This document shows, in pieces, positions 11,095 to 21,659 of a DNA stretch of 64,000 bases (position 1 is its first letter; each line of letters starts with the position of its first letter). The position numbers were made by a program, and so were the translations under genes. Below the pieces are notes generated by a model. The model ran no database searches. It saw nothing but the letters and a program-made list of their open reading frames with translations, and was not told the DNA's origin. Source of the stretch: Riptortus pedestris (taxonomy: Eukaryota; Arthropoda; Insecta; Hemiptera; Alydidae); NCBI GenBank assembly GCA_019009955.1, contig CM032228.1, forward strand, positions 3,617,501-3,681,500, in the 5' to 3' direction.

Positions 11095-11823
11095 TTAGAA
11101 GCTGTCATTGGCATGTAGTCCGCTTGTCCAAAACTGTTGCTGCTGAATTTGAGTTGGGGATAATATTGGATGACAAATCTTTTCCATTTCTTCTTTCACA
11201 GCAATTTTTCTTCTTCTTGCATTGATTTTTAGCTGGTTATTTTCAGATAGCAATTTAGTAACTTGTTTTTTCATATTAATGTTTTTACTTTTCAAATGAT
11301 TTACTTGCATCAGCACGGACTTTAATTTGGATTCATATTCAGAAACCTTATTCTTTAAAAGAATGCATTCATTACAATGGACTTCATCAGTATTAGCTGA
11401 AAAATCACTTTTCTTCTTTTTGGGAGAAATCTCATTAATGTGACACAGGGCACGTTTACGTATATCACGCTTTTCACTCCTACATTGTCTAGATGTTTCA
11501 CTATTTGGGTCAGAAGTAGATGTTTGTTTACTTACGGACGATACTGGTAGATTCAGATGGGGCAGAGCTTCTTCTTTTAATTTCAATCTATTAGGAACAT
11601 AGCCTAACAATTCTGCTTGTAAATTCCTTTCATAATCACTGTCGCTGAAATGTTCCGAACAAACCCGTGAAGTATCAGGATTAAAGTTCAAATCTTCTCG
11701 TCTGCACAGGACTACTCAGTGTTTCTTAATTTCTGGGTTTTTCGGGAACTGGTTAAAAGATACTGACTTGCCTGATTTCCTAGGGTTGTTGGAACATGTT
11801 GCTACAGCACAATCACTCGGCAT
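11095..11823 (-). pseudogene. THAP-domain protein with in-frame stop
   Basis: The reading frame starts at ATG 11823 (MPSDCAVATCSNN...) and continues to a stop at 11095, interrupted by one TGA at codon 39 (about 11707). Around it the THAP zinc finger is readable: C5 and C10, the FNQFPKNPE region, then the TGA exactly where the family has its invariant Trp (KKH-stop-VVLCRRED), then CSEHF, completing C2CH. THAP domains bind DNA zinc-dependently. After the finger come a basic patch (PKKKKS) and a Leu-rich coiled coil (about residues 155-195 of the full frame). The remaining 198 codons after the stop are open. TGA for TGG is a single change: pseudogene, allele, readthrough or sequencing error are all possible. 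No introns and no transposase domain are seen. Confidence 0.75.
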
Positions 11824-11920
11824 CTTGAAAAAAATAAGTTATAACACTAAAAAATCAAAAAAAAAATCACAAAAAGATAGCGATGCTCCCTATGTAAACA
11901 AAGCTAAAAGTGGAACGTGA

Positions 11921-11928
11921 TGACGTCA
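11921..11928. promoter_or_regulatory. Possible CRE/ATF site (TGACGTCA)
   Basis: A perfect 8-bp TGACGTCA palindrome lies about 100 bp upstream of the THAP start codon. This is the consensus for CREB/ATF-type bZIP factors. A similar context (GTGGAATGACGTCATG) occurs at about 25900. The position suits a promoter, but function is inference. Confidence 0.3.
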
Positions 11929-12020
11929 TGCGCCAAAGTCGCAAAAAGTCACGATCTGCGCACCTGCCGAATGGCACCCCCCTGGAAAAGACGACGCAAT
12001 GTGAGCTGTGCATTTGCCGT

Positions 12021-12948
12021 TTTAGCAGATTTCCCTTAAGGGAAATCTGCTATTGAGGTCGTACTCGTGACTCGATTTTCGAAATGTTTCTTCAAATACA
12101 CATCGATCCTACCTACATACATGATGACGATAATGAGGTCCGCCCAAAATTGAATAATATTTGTCTGTTAACGCTCTAGCGGTAGCAATTATTGTTTGAT
12201 CGTTACCAAACTCCATATTTAGTCGTTTTATGTCAAAGGAAGATCATATTCGTTAACGGCTGAAATCGGGCCAGTGGGGGGGGGGGTTAGAGGGGAGGAT
12301 TTTCAAATATTCGTAATATCTCCGTTACTATACGTCGGCAAAAAGTGTGTAGTACCAATCTTATTGCACATTAAACATACTATAATTATAGTTTTTGCAT
12401 TTATTTTCTATTTTGAACATTAACAGAGATATTTGCATTTTTCAGTTTTCAGCCTTCAGCAAACCCCCACTTCTGCTCATTTCACATAAACAATACTCTG
12501 TTATATATAAACCACAATATTCGAACCAAATACCAAATACCAATGTTTTGAAAAGACCTTTATTATACGAAATACATGCAAATATGTTCTGGTGACTCCC
12601 ACCAGTCTTATGTTTTTGGGCGACTTAAATTTGATTGATTGAGATAAAAATTATACTGATAAATTATAAATTACAGTACTAGATATAGTAAATAGTCCAC
12701 AATCAATTTAATATGTTATATCGAGATATATTTCAGTAATTGTTGTTCTTTCCGTTGAGAAGTTGTCTGAACTGTTTGTTTAACTTCAGACGCCTCCAGT
12801 CGGGAAATTTCTTATTATCGTTTGTATTTATTCACTTAAAATTTGCGGGGGTGTTGTGTTAATAGTATGTACATTTATCTATCGTTAAACCTCACCCGGG
12901 ATGTGTGCTTAGTCTACCCGTTTGCAGCCCCTGCGTGACGGACTTTTT
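12021..12948 (+). mobile_element. Family A long subtype, full copy
   Basis: Both ends are present: TTTTAGCAGATTTCCC, TTAA, and the inverse half at 12021-12052; at the other end GTGTGCTTAG, the altered stem-loop TTTGCAGCCCCTGCG and GACGGAC plus a T run at 12948. The (TA)n core is nearly absent. Internal landmarks are CATCGATCCTACC, GAGGTCCGCCCAAAA, GCTCTAGCGG, a G run at about 12278, ATACGTCGGC and ATTAACAGAGATATTTGC. The long subtype's extra segment spans about 12450-12850. No protein is encoded. Confidence 0.75.
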
Positions 12949-12959
12949 TTTTAGAATAA

Positions 12960-13316
12960 GGAGATAATTGCTTCCAGGAAATATATGTTGAATTCTGAAA
13001 ATTCTAATAACCAGGCAAAAGCTCTAGCTATTCTAAAAGCTTTGGAATGAGTTCGAGGAAATGCCAAAGGAGTTTCGGGGAAGCTGGCTGTGGCTACTGA
13101 TAGCTAAATGACACTGAGCGTATTGGAACAATGCCACTTGGAAAGAATTGAATTCATAAGAAGAATACTGCATCGTGCCAATAGCACTGAGGTAGTATTC
13201 TGTTGGGTTAAAGGCCACGTTGGAATTGTGGGAAACGATGAAGCATATGGGTTGGCTAAGGAAGCTAGCAAGGATTATAATGAAGCGAGGGAACAGCTAC
13301 AAATGCCATTGTGAAG
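12960..13316 (+). pseudogene. Non-LTR retrotransposon RNase H fragment
   Basis: In one frame, NNQAKALAILKALE, a stop, VRGNAKG, then VATDS and a stop (the DS of the RNase H active-site strand), then from 13108 an open run with VFCWVKGHVGIVGNDEAYGL and AKEAS to a stop at 13314. The W-GHVGI-GN-A-LAKEA pattern is the C-terminal half of the RNase H domain found in Jockey/R1/I-type LINEs. RNase H degrades the RNA strand after target-primed reverse transcription. Two in-frame stops make it dead. Its last 21 codons are the founder unit of the array that follows. Confidence 0.75.
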
Positions 13317-16300
13317 CCTTGAGGTAGCTAGCAAGGATGATAATGGAGCGAGGGAACAGCTACAAATGCCATTGTGAAGCCTTGAGGTAGCTAGCAAGGA
13401 TGATAATGGAGCGAGGCAACAGCTACAAATGCCATTGTGAAGCCTAGAGGTAGCTAGCAAGGATGATAATGAAGCGAGGGAACAGCTACAAATGTCATTG
13501 TGAAGCCTAGAGGTAGCTAGCAAGGATGATAATGGAGCGAGGGAACAGCTACAAATGCCATTGTGAAGCCTAGAGGTAGCTAGCAAGGATGATAATGTAG
13601 CGAGGGAACAGCTACAAATGCCATTGTGAAGCCTAGAGGTAGATAGCAAGGATGATAATGGAGCGAGGGAACAGCTACAAATGCCATGTGAAGCCTAGAG
13701 GTAGCTAGCAAGGATGATAATGTAGCGAGGGAACAGCTACAAGCCATTGCTACAAATGCCATTGTGAAGCCTAGAGGTAGCTAGCAAGGATGATAATGGA
13801 GCGAGGGAACAGCTACAAATGCCATTGTGAAGCCTAGAGGTAGCTAGCAAGGATGATAATGAAGCGAGGGAACAGCTACAAATGCCATTGTGAAGCCTAG
13901 AGGTAGCTAGCAAGGATGATAATGAAGCCAGGGAACAGCTACAAATGCCATTGTGAAGCCTAGAGGTAGCTAGCAAGGATGATAATGAAGCGAGGCAACA
14001 GCTACAAATGCCATTGTGAAGCCTAGAGGTAGCTAGCAAGGATGATAATGAAGCGAGGGAACAGCTACAAATGCCATTGTGAAGCCTAGAGGTAGCTAGC
14101 AAGGATGATAATGAAGCGAGGGAACAGCTACAAATGCCATTGTGAAGCCTAGAGGTAGCTAGCAAGGATGATAATGAAGCGAGGGAACAGCTACAAATGC
14201 CATTGTGAAGCCTAGAGGTAGCTAGCAAGGATGATAATGGAGCGAGGCAACAGCTACAAATGCCATTGTGAAGCCTAGAGGTAGCTAGCAAGGACGAGCG
14301 AGAGTAGCAAGGATGATAATGGAGCGAGGCAACAGCTACAAATGCCTTGTGAAGCCTGAGAGCTACAAATGCCATTGTGAAGCCTAGAGGTAGCTAGCAA
14401 GGATGATAATGGAGCGAGGGAACAGCTACAAATGCCATTGTGAAGCCTAGAGGTAGCTAGCAAGGATGATAATGGAGCGAGGGAACAGCTACAAATGCCA
14501 TTGTGAAGCCTAGAGGTAGCTAGCAAGGATGATAATGAAGCGAGGGAACAGCTACAAATGCCATTGTGAAGCCTAGAGGTAGCTAGCAAGGATGATAATG
14601 AAGCGAGGGAACAGCTACAAATGCCATTGTGAAGCCTAGAGGTAGCTAGCAAGGATGATAATGAAGCGAGGGAACAGCTACAAATGCCATTGTGAAGCCT
14701 AGAGGTAGCTAGCAAGGATGATAATGGAGCGAGGGAACAGCTACAAATGCCATTGTGAAGCCTAGAGGTAGCTAGCAAGGATGATAATGGAGCGAGGGAA
14801 CAGCTACAAATGCCATTGTGAAGCCTAGAGGTAGCTAGCAAGGATGATAATGGAGCGAGGGAACAGCTACAAATGCCATTGTGAAGCCTAGAGAGGAGCT
14901 AGCTGCAGGATGATAATGGAGCGAGGGAAACAGCTACAAATGTCCCAATTGTGAAGCCTAGAGGTAGCTAGCAAGGATGATAATGGAGCGAGGGGGGAAC
15001 AGCTACAAAATGCCATTGTGAAGCCCTAGAGGTAGCTAGCAAGGATGATAATGGTGAGCGAGGGAACAGCTACAAATGCCATTGTGAAGCCTAAGAGGTA
15101 GCTAGCAAGGATGATAATGAAGCGAGGGAACAGCTACAAATGCATTGTGAAGCCTAGAGGTATGAAGCAGAGGTAGCTAGCAAGGATGATAATGGAAGCG
15201 AGCGAACAGCTACAAATGCCATTGTGAAGCCTAGAGGTAGCTAGCAAGGATGATAATGAGGACGGGGGAACAGCTACAAATGCCATTGTGAAGCCTAGAG
15301 GTAGCTAGCAAGGATGATAATGGAGCGCGAGGGAACAGCTACAAATGCCATTGTGAAGCCTAGAGGTAGCTAGCAAGGATGATAATGGAGCGAGGGAACA
15401 GCTACAATGCATTGTGAAGCCTAGAGGTAGCTAGCAAGGATGATAATGGAGCGAGGGAATACAGCTACAAATGCCATTGTGACTATAGCTAGATAGCGTG
15501 CACGATAGCAAGGATGATAATGGAGCGAGGGAACAGCTACAAATGCCATTGTGAAGCCCTAGAAGAGGTAGCTAGCAAGGATGATAATGGAGCGAGGGAA
15601 CAGCTACAAATGCCATTTGTGAAGCCTTAGAGGTAGCTAGCAAGGATGATAATGGAGCGAGGGAACAGCTACAAATGCCATTGTGAAGGCCTAGAGGTAG
15701 CTAGCAAGGATGCAAATGATTGGAGCGAGGGAAGGTAGCTACAAATGCCATTGTGATGCCTAGAGGTAGCTAGCAAGGATGATAATTGGAGCGAGGGTGG
15801 GCTACAAATGCCATTGTGAAGCCTAGAGGTAGCTAGCAAGGATGATAATGAAGCGAGGGAACAGCTACAAATGCCATTGTGAAGCCTAGAGGTAGCTAGC
15901 AAGGATGATAATGGAGCGAGGGGAACAGCAAATGCCATTGTGAAGCCTAGAGGTAGCTAGCAAGGATGATAATGGAGCGACGGGAACAGCTACAAATGCC
16001 ATTGTGAAGCCTAGAGGAGTAGCCTAGAGGTAGCAAGGATGATAATGGAGCGAGGGAACAGCTACAAATGCCATTGTGAAGCCTAGAGGTAGCTAGCAAG
16101 GATGATGAGGAGCGAGGGAACAGCTACAAAATGCCATTGTGTGAAGCCTAGAGGTAGCTAGCAAGGATGATAATGATGGAGCGAGGGAACAGCTACAAAT
16201 GCCATTGTGAAGCCCTAGAGGTAGCTAGCAAGGATGATAATGAAGCGAGGGAAACAGCTACAAATGCCATTGTGAAGCCTAGCCTAGGTAAGGTAGCTAG

Positions 16301-17290
16301 CAAGGATGATAATGGAGCGAGTTGGCAACAGCTACAAATGCCATTGTGAAGGCCTAGAGGTAGCTAGCAAGGATGATAATGGAGCGAGGGAAACAGCTAC
16401 AAATGCCATTGTGAAGCCTAGAGGTAGCTAGCAAGGATGATAATGGAGCGAGGGAAACAGCTACTCAAATGCCATTGTGAAGCCTAGAGGTAGCTAGCAA
16501 AGGATGATAATGGAGCGAGGGGAAACAGCTACAAAATGCCATTGTGAAGCCTAGAGGTAGCTAGCAAGGATGATATTAATGAAGCGAGCGATGGGAACAG
16601 CTACAAATGCCATTGTGAAGCCTAGGAAGCTAGCAAGGATGATAATGAAGCGAGGGGAACAGCTACAAATGCCATTGTGAAGCCTAGAAGGTAGCTAGCA
16701 AGGATGATAATGAAGCGAGGGAAACAGCTACAAATGCCATTGCCATTGTGAAGCCTTAGAGGTAGCTAGCAAGGATGATAATGAAGCGAGGGAACAGCTA
16801 CAAATGCCATTGTGAAGCCTAGAGAGCATAATGGAGCAGACTACAAGGATGCCATTGTGAAACCTAGAGGTAGCTAGCAAGGATGATAATGAAGCGAGGG
16901 AACAGCTACAAATGCCATTGTGAAGCCTAGAGGAAGCTAGCAAGGATGATAATGAAGCCAGGTACCAGCTACAACTCCCATTGTGAACCCTCGAGGAAGC
17001 TAGCAAGGATTTTAATGTAGCGAGGGGAACAGCTACAAATGCCATTGTGAAGCTAGCAAGGATGATAATGAAGCGAGGGAACAGCTACAAATGCCATTGT
17101 GATAGGAGGTAGCAGCAAGGATGATAATGGAGCGGGAACAGCTACAATATGCATTGGAAGCCTAGAGGTAGCTAAGGATATAATGAAGCGAGGGAACAGC
17201 TACAAATGCCATTGTGAAGCCTAGAGGTAGCTAGCAAGGATGATAATGAAGCGAGGGAACAGCTACAAATGCCATTGTGAAGCCTTGAAT
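13260..17290 (+). repeat. 63-bp minisatellite array born from an RNase H tail
   Basis: The unit GGTAGCTAGCAAGGATGATA... is exactly 63 bp (for example GG at 13323 and 13386), about 64 units in 4.03 kb. In the plus frame a unit encodes 21 codons, VASKDDNGAREQLQMPL, stop, SLE. The first unit is the natural end of the adjacent RNase H fragment (EASKDYNEAREQLQMPL, stop), so the array arose by amplifying that piece of gene. Units differ mainly at GGAGCG/GAAGCG and GGGAAC/GGCAAC. From 13260 to 14880 units are nearly uniform in length; from 14880 to 17160 most have small indels. Long minus-strand frames across it are a by-product of 63 being divisible by 3. Confidence 0.9.
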
Positions 17291-17721
17291 AAGTTAGCAA
17301 TGCATTTTAATGTAGTGTTCATTTTTTTAACGATAGATATCAGACATGAAATTGTACGACAATGTTAGTATAGTACAATTTATTAAAATAACAAAATGAA
17401 ACGAAAAAAGTTGGAACATCATTATAATTAAATAGTAAAATTTGGAAATATTACAAACAACGAAAGTGAAATAGCGATACCGAAATCAATGAGACATTTG
17501 AGCTTGAATTTGGGAAACTAATCCATGTTTGGATTAATTCCACTGATGCAAACACGAAAAGAATTTTCCAAATTATCGTGTCAGCCTTGTACGATGTTTT
17601 GATTTATTAACTTTCATCATTGCAAAAAACTGTTGGCATTTATAAGTACATACTGCCAAACACAAAAATCTCTCCTCATCTTCCTCATTGAGTAATATTT
17701 GTGTTTGATTGGGTTTTTCAA
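17291..17721. other. No gene seen
   Basis: AT-rich sequence between two tandem arrays; no ORF or repeat family I can support. Confidence 0.5.
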
Positions 17722-18204
17722 AATCACACCATACCGCGGGCGGGATCACACCTTAACGCGGGTCGGATCACACCTTACCGCGGGCCGGATCACACCTTAA
17801 CGCGGGCCGGATCACACCTTACCGCGGGCCGGATCACACCTTAACGCGGGTCGGATCACACCTTACCGCGGGCCGGATCACACCTTACCGCGGGCCGGAT
17901 CACACCTTACCGCGGGCCGGATCACACCTTGCCGCGGGCCAGGTTGCACCTTACCGTGGGCCGGATTGCACCTTACCACAGGCCGGATCACACCTTACCG
18001 CGGGCCGGATCACACCTTAACGCGGACCGGATCACACCTTACCGCGGGCCGGATCACACCTTAACGCGGGTCGGATCACACCTTACCGCGGGCCGGATCA
18101 CACCTTAACGCGGGCCGGATCACACCTTAACGCGGGCCGGATCACACCTTAACGCGGGCCGGATCACACCTTAACGCGGGCCGGATCACACCTTACCGCG
18201 GGCC
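17722..18204 (+). repeat. GC-rich 22-bp minisatellite
   Basis: About 22 copies of a 22-bp unit, CCGGATCACACCTTAMCGCG plus GG, where M is A or C. The TTAACGCGGG and TTACCGCGGG versions are mixed along the array. It is strikingly GC- and CpG-rich against the AT-rich surroundings. GCGGGCCGGAT is also a motif of hAT-type MITEs with a CAAACTGCGGCCC end, and such a MITE begins 27 bp after the array. Confidence 0.85.
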
Positions 18205-18230
18205 AGGGGTTGCCCACATATGGTCTAGAG

Positions 18231-18683
18231 CAGGGATGAGCAAACTGCGGCCCTTATAACATCGCAGCCCGCCAAGTATTTATAAAATTGAATTTATTTT
18301 ATAGACTTCTATTTATGTAAATATTTTTTAGCAGATTTCCCTTATGGGAAATCAGCTATTGCGGTTGTACTCATGACGGAATTTTCGAAATTTTTCTTCA
18401 AATGCCCATCAATTCTACCTAGTAGATGACGAACTTGAATATTAACCGAGATATTTTTATTTTTATTAAATCTGGGCGGCTAACGGACGAGTGACTTTCC
18501 CGCCAAAAGCTAGTTCGACCGTTTCGAACCGCTCGGCTCTCGTGTAATTTCGCTATTGAAAAACTTCACGTGGGAAATCTGCTTAGTTTACGCAGCCCCT
18601 GCGTGACGGACTTTTTTCTGTGTGGCCCGTCAAAAAATTTAAAATTTAAATTAGGCCATTGATTAAAAAGATTCTCATCCCTC
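18231..18683 (+). mobile_element. hAT-type MITE carrying a family A insertion
   Basis: The left end CAGGGATGAGCAAACTGCGG and the right end CTCATCCCTC form terminal inverted repeats of about 10 bp. The flanks GTCTAGAG (18223-18230) and GTCTAGCC (18684-18691) are an imperfect 8-bp target duplication, the hAT size. The interior (GCCCGCCAAG, TTATAAAATTGAATT) is interrupted by a family A copy at 18326-18617. Confidence 0.65.
18326..18617 (+). mobile_element. Family A copy, internally deleted (about 290 bp)
   Basis: Both termini are intact (AGCAGATTTCCC hairpin; CGCAGCCCCTGCGTGACGGAC). About 300 bp are missing from just after CCTAGTAGATGACGA to CTTGAATATTAACCGAG, which removes the (TA)n core. Nested inside the hAT MITE, so younger than it. 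Confidence 0.75.
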
Positions 18684-18689
18684 GTCTAG

Positions 18690-18975
18690 CCCCATCATCC
18701 CAATAGCTAACGGGCTGAAGATGAGCTGCATCAACTAACTCGAAGAGAAGTGTTTGGTGGTTTTATTGACTTAGTAAAAGCATAAATGTTGATGTATTGT
18801 AACAAAAAAATACCTTTACAGCGTCGTTCATCTTGTGTTTGTATATTAGTGTTAGTAGAGTATTAGGGAATTGTATGTGTTAACTAACACATGTAGTATA
18901 CATTATGTGGAGCATGTGAAATTTAAGGAATAAAATCCCTTCTGGTAGGGATACTGCCATGAGGAAAAATTACAA
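18690..18975. other. No gene seen
   Basis: AT-rich sequence without a supported feature. Confidence 0.4.
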
Positions 18976-19140
18976 AAAATATCCCCTCCATCCCCACCCC
19001 TGGCTATAGCTACCCCTGGTTCCCCTACCCATCCCCTCCCCTGGACATTGCAACCCCTGGTTCCCCTCCCCTCCATCACCAGCCCTCCACATTGATACCC
19101 CTAGCACCTTCCCCTCCCCACGCCCCCCCCCTACTGCATC
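18975..19140 (+). repeat. C-rich low-complexity tract
   Basis: Repeated CCCCTGGTTCCCCT and CCCCTCCATC blocks, similar in character to 10505-10672. G runs on the minus strand are compatible with G-quadruplex folding. Confidence 0.5.
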
Positions 19141-19189
19141 TCGTCCAATTCCTGGTCATTAACGAATATGACCTTCAGGTTAAATTGAC

Positions 19190-19968
19190 CTGTCCGTCAC
19201 GCAGAGGCTGCATAAACTAAGCAGATCTCCCACTGAAGGTTTACAACAGATAAATATACATACTGCTAACACCACCGTGAAGTTCGGGGAATAAATACAA
19301 ACCGTAATAAGAAATCATTCAGTTAATTTACAAGTTAATAATCTCTACAACGGGAAGCGTCTGAATTGTAAACAAACAGGGCAGACAACTTCACACCGCT
19401 GAATAGATAGAATTATACTAGACCTGAAAACTATTTACTAAAGCTAGTAGAATAATTTGAAATGAGTCCGAATAATTTCTTTCTCGATCACTCAGATTTT
19501 AGTAATCCAAGAACAAAAGAAGAGGGGGAAGGGGGTCAACAGAGCGTATTTGGTTGTATGTCATATATAAAGGTTTGCTGAAAACAATATTTGATATTTA
19601 ACCTTCTAATGAAGTGGTTCATGATATAACAGCTTATTATTAATATGACACTAGTAGAAGCGGGGGAAAGCGTAAAACTATAAAATCAAAGTATCTCGGT
19701 TAATACTCATTAAACTGAAATATGTATAGAACAATATCTATAGTAAATTTAATGGGTCCTATACAATTTTTCGACCCGAAGTATAGTAACATAGACATTT
19801 TGAATTTTCAAAATTCTTCCCCTTTAAACCCCACCTCTCCCTGGTCCGATTTCAGCCGTTGACGAACTTGATTTTCTTTTTACATAAACGACTAAATATC
19901 GAGTTTGGTAACGATTAAACAATAATTGCGGCCGCTAGAGCGGCAACAGTCATATATACACACACACA
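19190..19968 (-). mobile_element. Family A long subtype, cut at its microsatellite
   Basis: The right end (GTCCGTCACGCAGAGGCTG) starts at about 19192. The copy runs to GCCGCTAGAGCGGCAACAG and a TATATACACACACAC tract at 19968, where a family B terminus (ACTAGCTGAGATATCCGGC) begins. The distal left hairpin is not found next to it. Confidence 0.6.
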
Positions 19969-20935
19969 CTAGCTGAGATATCCGGCTTCGCCCGGGAATT
20001 CATTTGAGGCTGAATGGTGATGGTACTTTTTTGGCAAGGCTTTACTTTGCACAATATTTTGACATTTACCCGTTCCAGTGTTTATGGTTTATAATCGTCG
20101 TTGCTGTGGATTTGTTAATAATAAAATTATTTTTTTAAGTAAGACTTCTCTGTCCTCCATATTGCCATATTTCCCGTCTCCTGTGCACTATGCATAGATT
20201 TCAGCTATTAAGGACAAAATATTAACATAGGTTTGAATTAATTTTCCTAGGTGAGGTACCTCATAGTACCTCATAGGTGAGGTATCTCATAGGTGAGGTA
20301 CCTGGAAGTTCATATTGGAAAGAAATGTTGAGTATATCAATATTTCTACGCAAATTACTTGCTTCGTACATTGTTCCCGAAAAAACGTTTAAAACAAAAG
20401 TTAATCTAAACAATAAAGTAAACAAATTTTGTTTGTGCACGTTTGTCGAAAAATAAATAGACAATGAAATATCGCGAATTTTTATTTCAGACCTCCCTTA
20501 TAACCCCCCGCTCCCGTTTGAACCTAAAAAATTTAATATAGCTTATAATCGTTTAAGAATTAATGCTAATTCACATGCCGAGCTTTGTTAAGTTCCGGTC
20601 AATCGTTAGTGCCAAATACAATTGTCGGCTACCGTTTAAGTTTTCAGTGTATATCTCGTTTATACTTGGTATACGAGAAAGTGAATATAATAAAAGTTCT
20701 CTAAATTACAAAATAAACTTTTGTCATGTACATATTTGCCGAAAAACGAATAGAAAACGAAATATCACTATTTTTAATTTCAGGGCTCCCTTACAACCCC
20801 CACTCCTGCTCGTCCCTAGGAATGTCAGTACAGCTTATTATCATGGAGGAGTTATATTTCCTATGGTGCAGACAGACATGAAAGGCTGGACCAATTTCAC
20901 TAATTCTCTTTTCATTGTATTTGTTATTGTAATTC
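19969..20935 (-). mobile_element. Helitron-like family B, left arm of a head-to-head pair
   Basis: ACTAGCTGAGATATCCGGC and the following hairpin at 19969, then the GGCTGAATGGTGATGG segment, a small GAGGTACCTCATAG direct repeat at about 20254-20300, and internal units to about 20930, where the orientation of the units flips. Confidence 0.5.
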
Positions 20936-21655
20936 TTATTGTGTAGGTTATTATGAAAGAAAAAATTAAGAAAGTTGCGCCGAACATTTGAATATTTAAG
21001 AATACTTAAAGACCATATTAACTTTTGTAATACCTGAAATAATATCGCGATATTTCGTTTCCTATTGGTTTCACGGCAAACATGCACATAGCATAGTCTT
21101 TTATGTTATTATTAAGAGTAGCTTATATTATGTACACTTTTGTCGTATACTGAAGTATAAATGAGATATACGCTAAAAACTATAGCGAGAATCCACCATT
21201 TTATTTGGCACAAAAAACTGAACCGAACTAAACACACCTCGGTATGTCTATTGCCATTAATTTCTCCAAAATCATAATCAGTATCAGTATTTCTAGAGGC
21301 AAACACGAGAGGGGGGGGGTTTATAAGAGAAACTTTTAATAAAAAATCGCGATATTTCGTTTCCTATTGTTTTTCCGTCTAACTTGCACATAAAAGAAGT
21401 TGTATATTTTATTATTTAGAGGAACTTTTGATATATAGTTTTTTGTCGAATAACGAAGTGTAAACGAGATGTATGGTAAAAACTATAGCTCAAACGACTG
21501 AACCGAATTAAACAAAACTCGTTATGTGAATTAGCGTCAACTCATCCATGAAAATAAGCTACATTAACATTTCGAGAGACTTAATTCTGGTATATATTAT
21601 CTTATTTCCTCCGATATGTTGACTATATTGAAATAACTATGTTCTATATATCTAT
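20936..21655 (+). mobile_element. Family B internal units, opposite orientation
   Basis: Units with GATATTTCGTTTCCTATTGG at about 21048 and 21350 are the reverse complement of the units at 20700-20790. There is no clear terminus at 20936, so this may be a rearranged part of the neighbouring copies. Confidence 0.4.
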
Positions 21656-21659
21656 ATAT

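Noticed and set aside
13275..14841. Long minus-strand Cys/Ser/Leu-rich frames with a 21-residue period
   Set aside because: They run through the 63-bp array, whose unit is a multiple of three and happens to lack stops on that strand. The plus-strand origin from RNase H explains the sequence better.
17722..18204. Possible CRISPR or operator array
   Set aside because: 22-bp units abut directly with no spacers, in clearly eukaryotic DNA.
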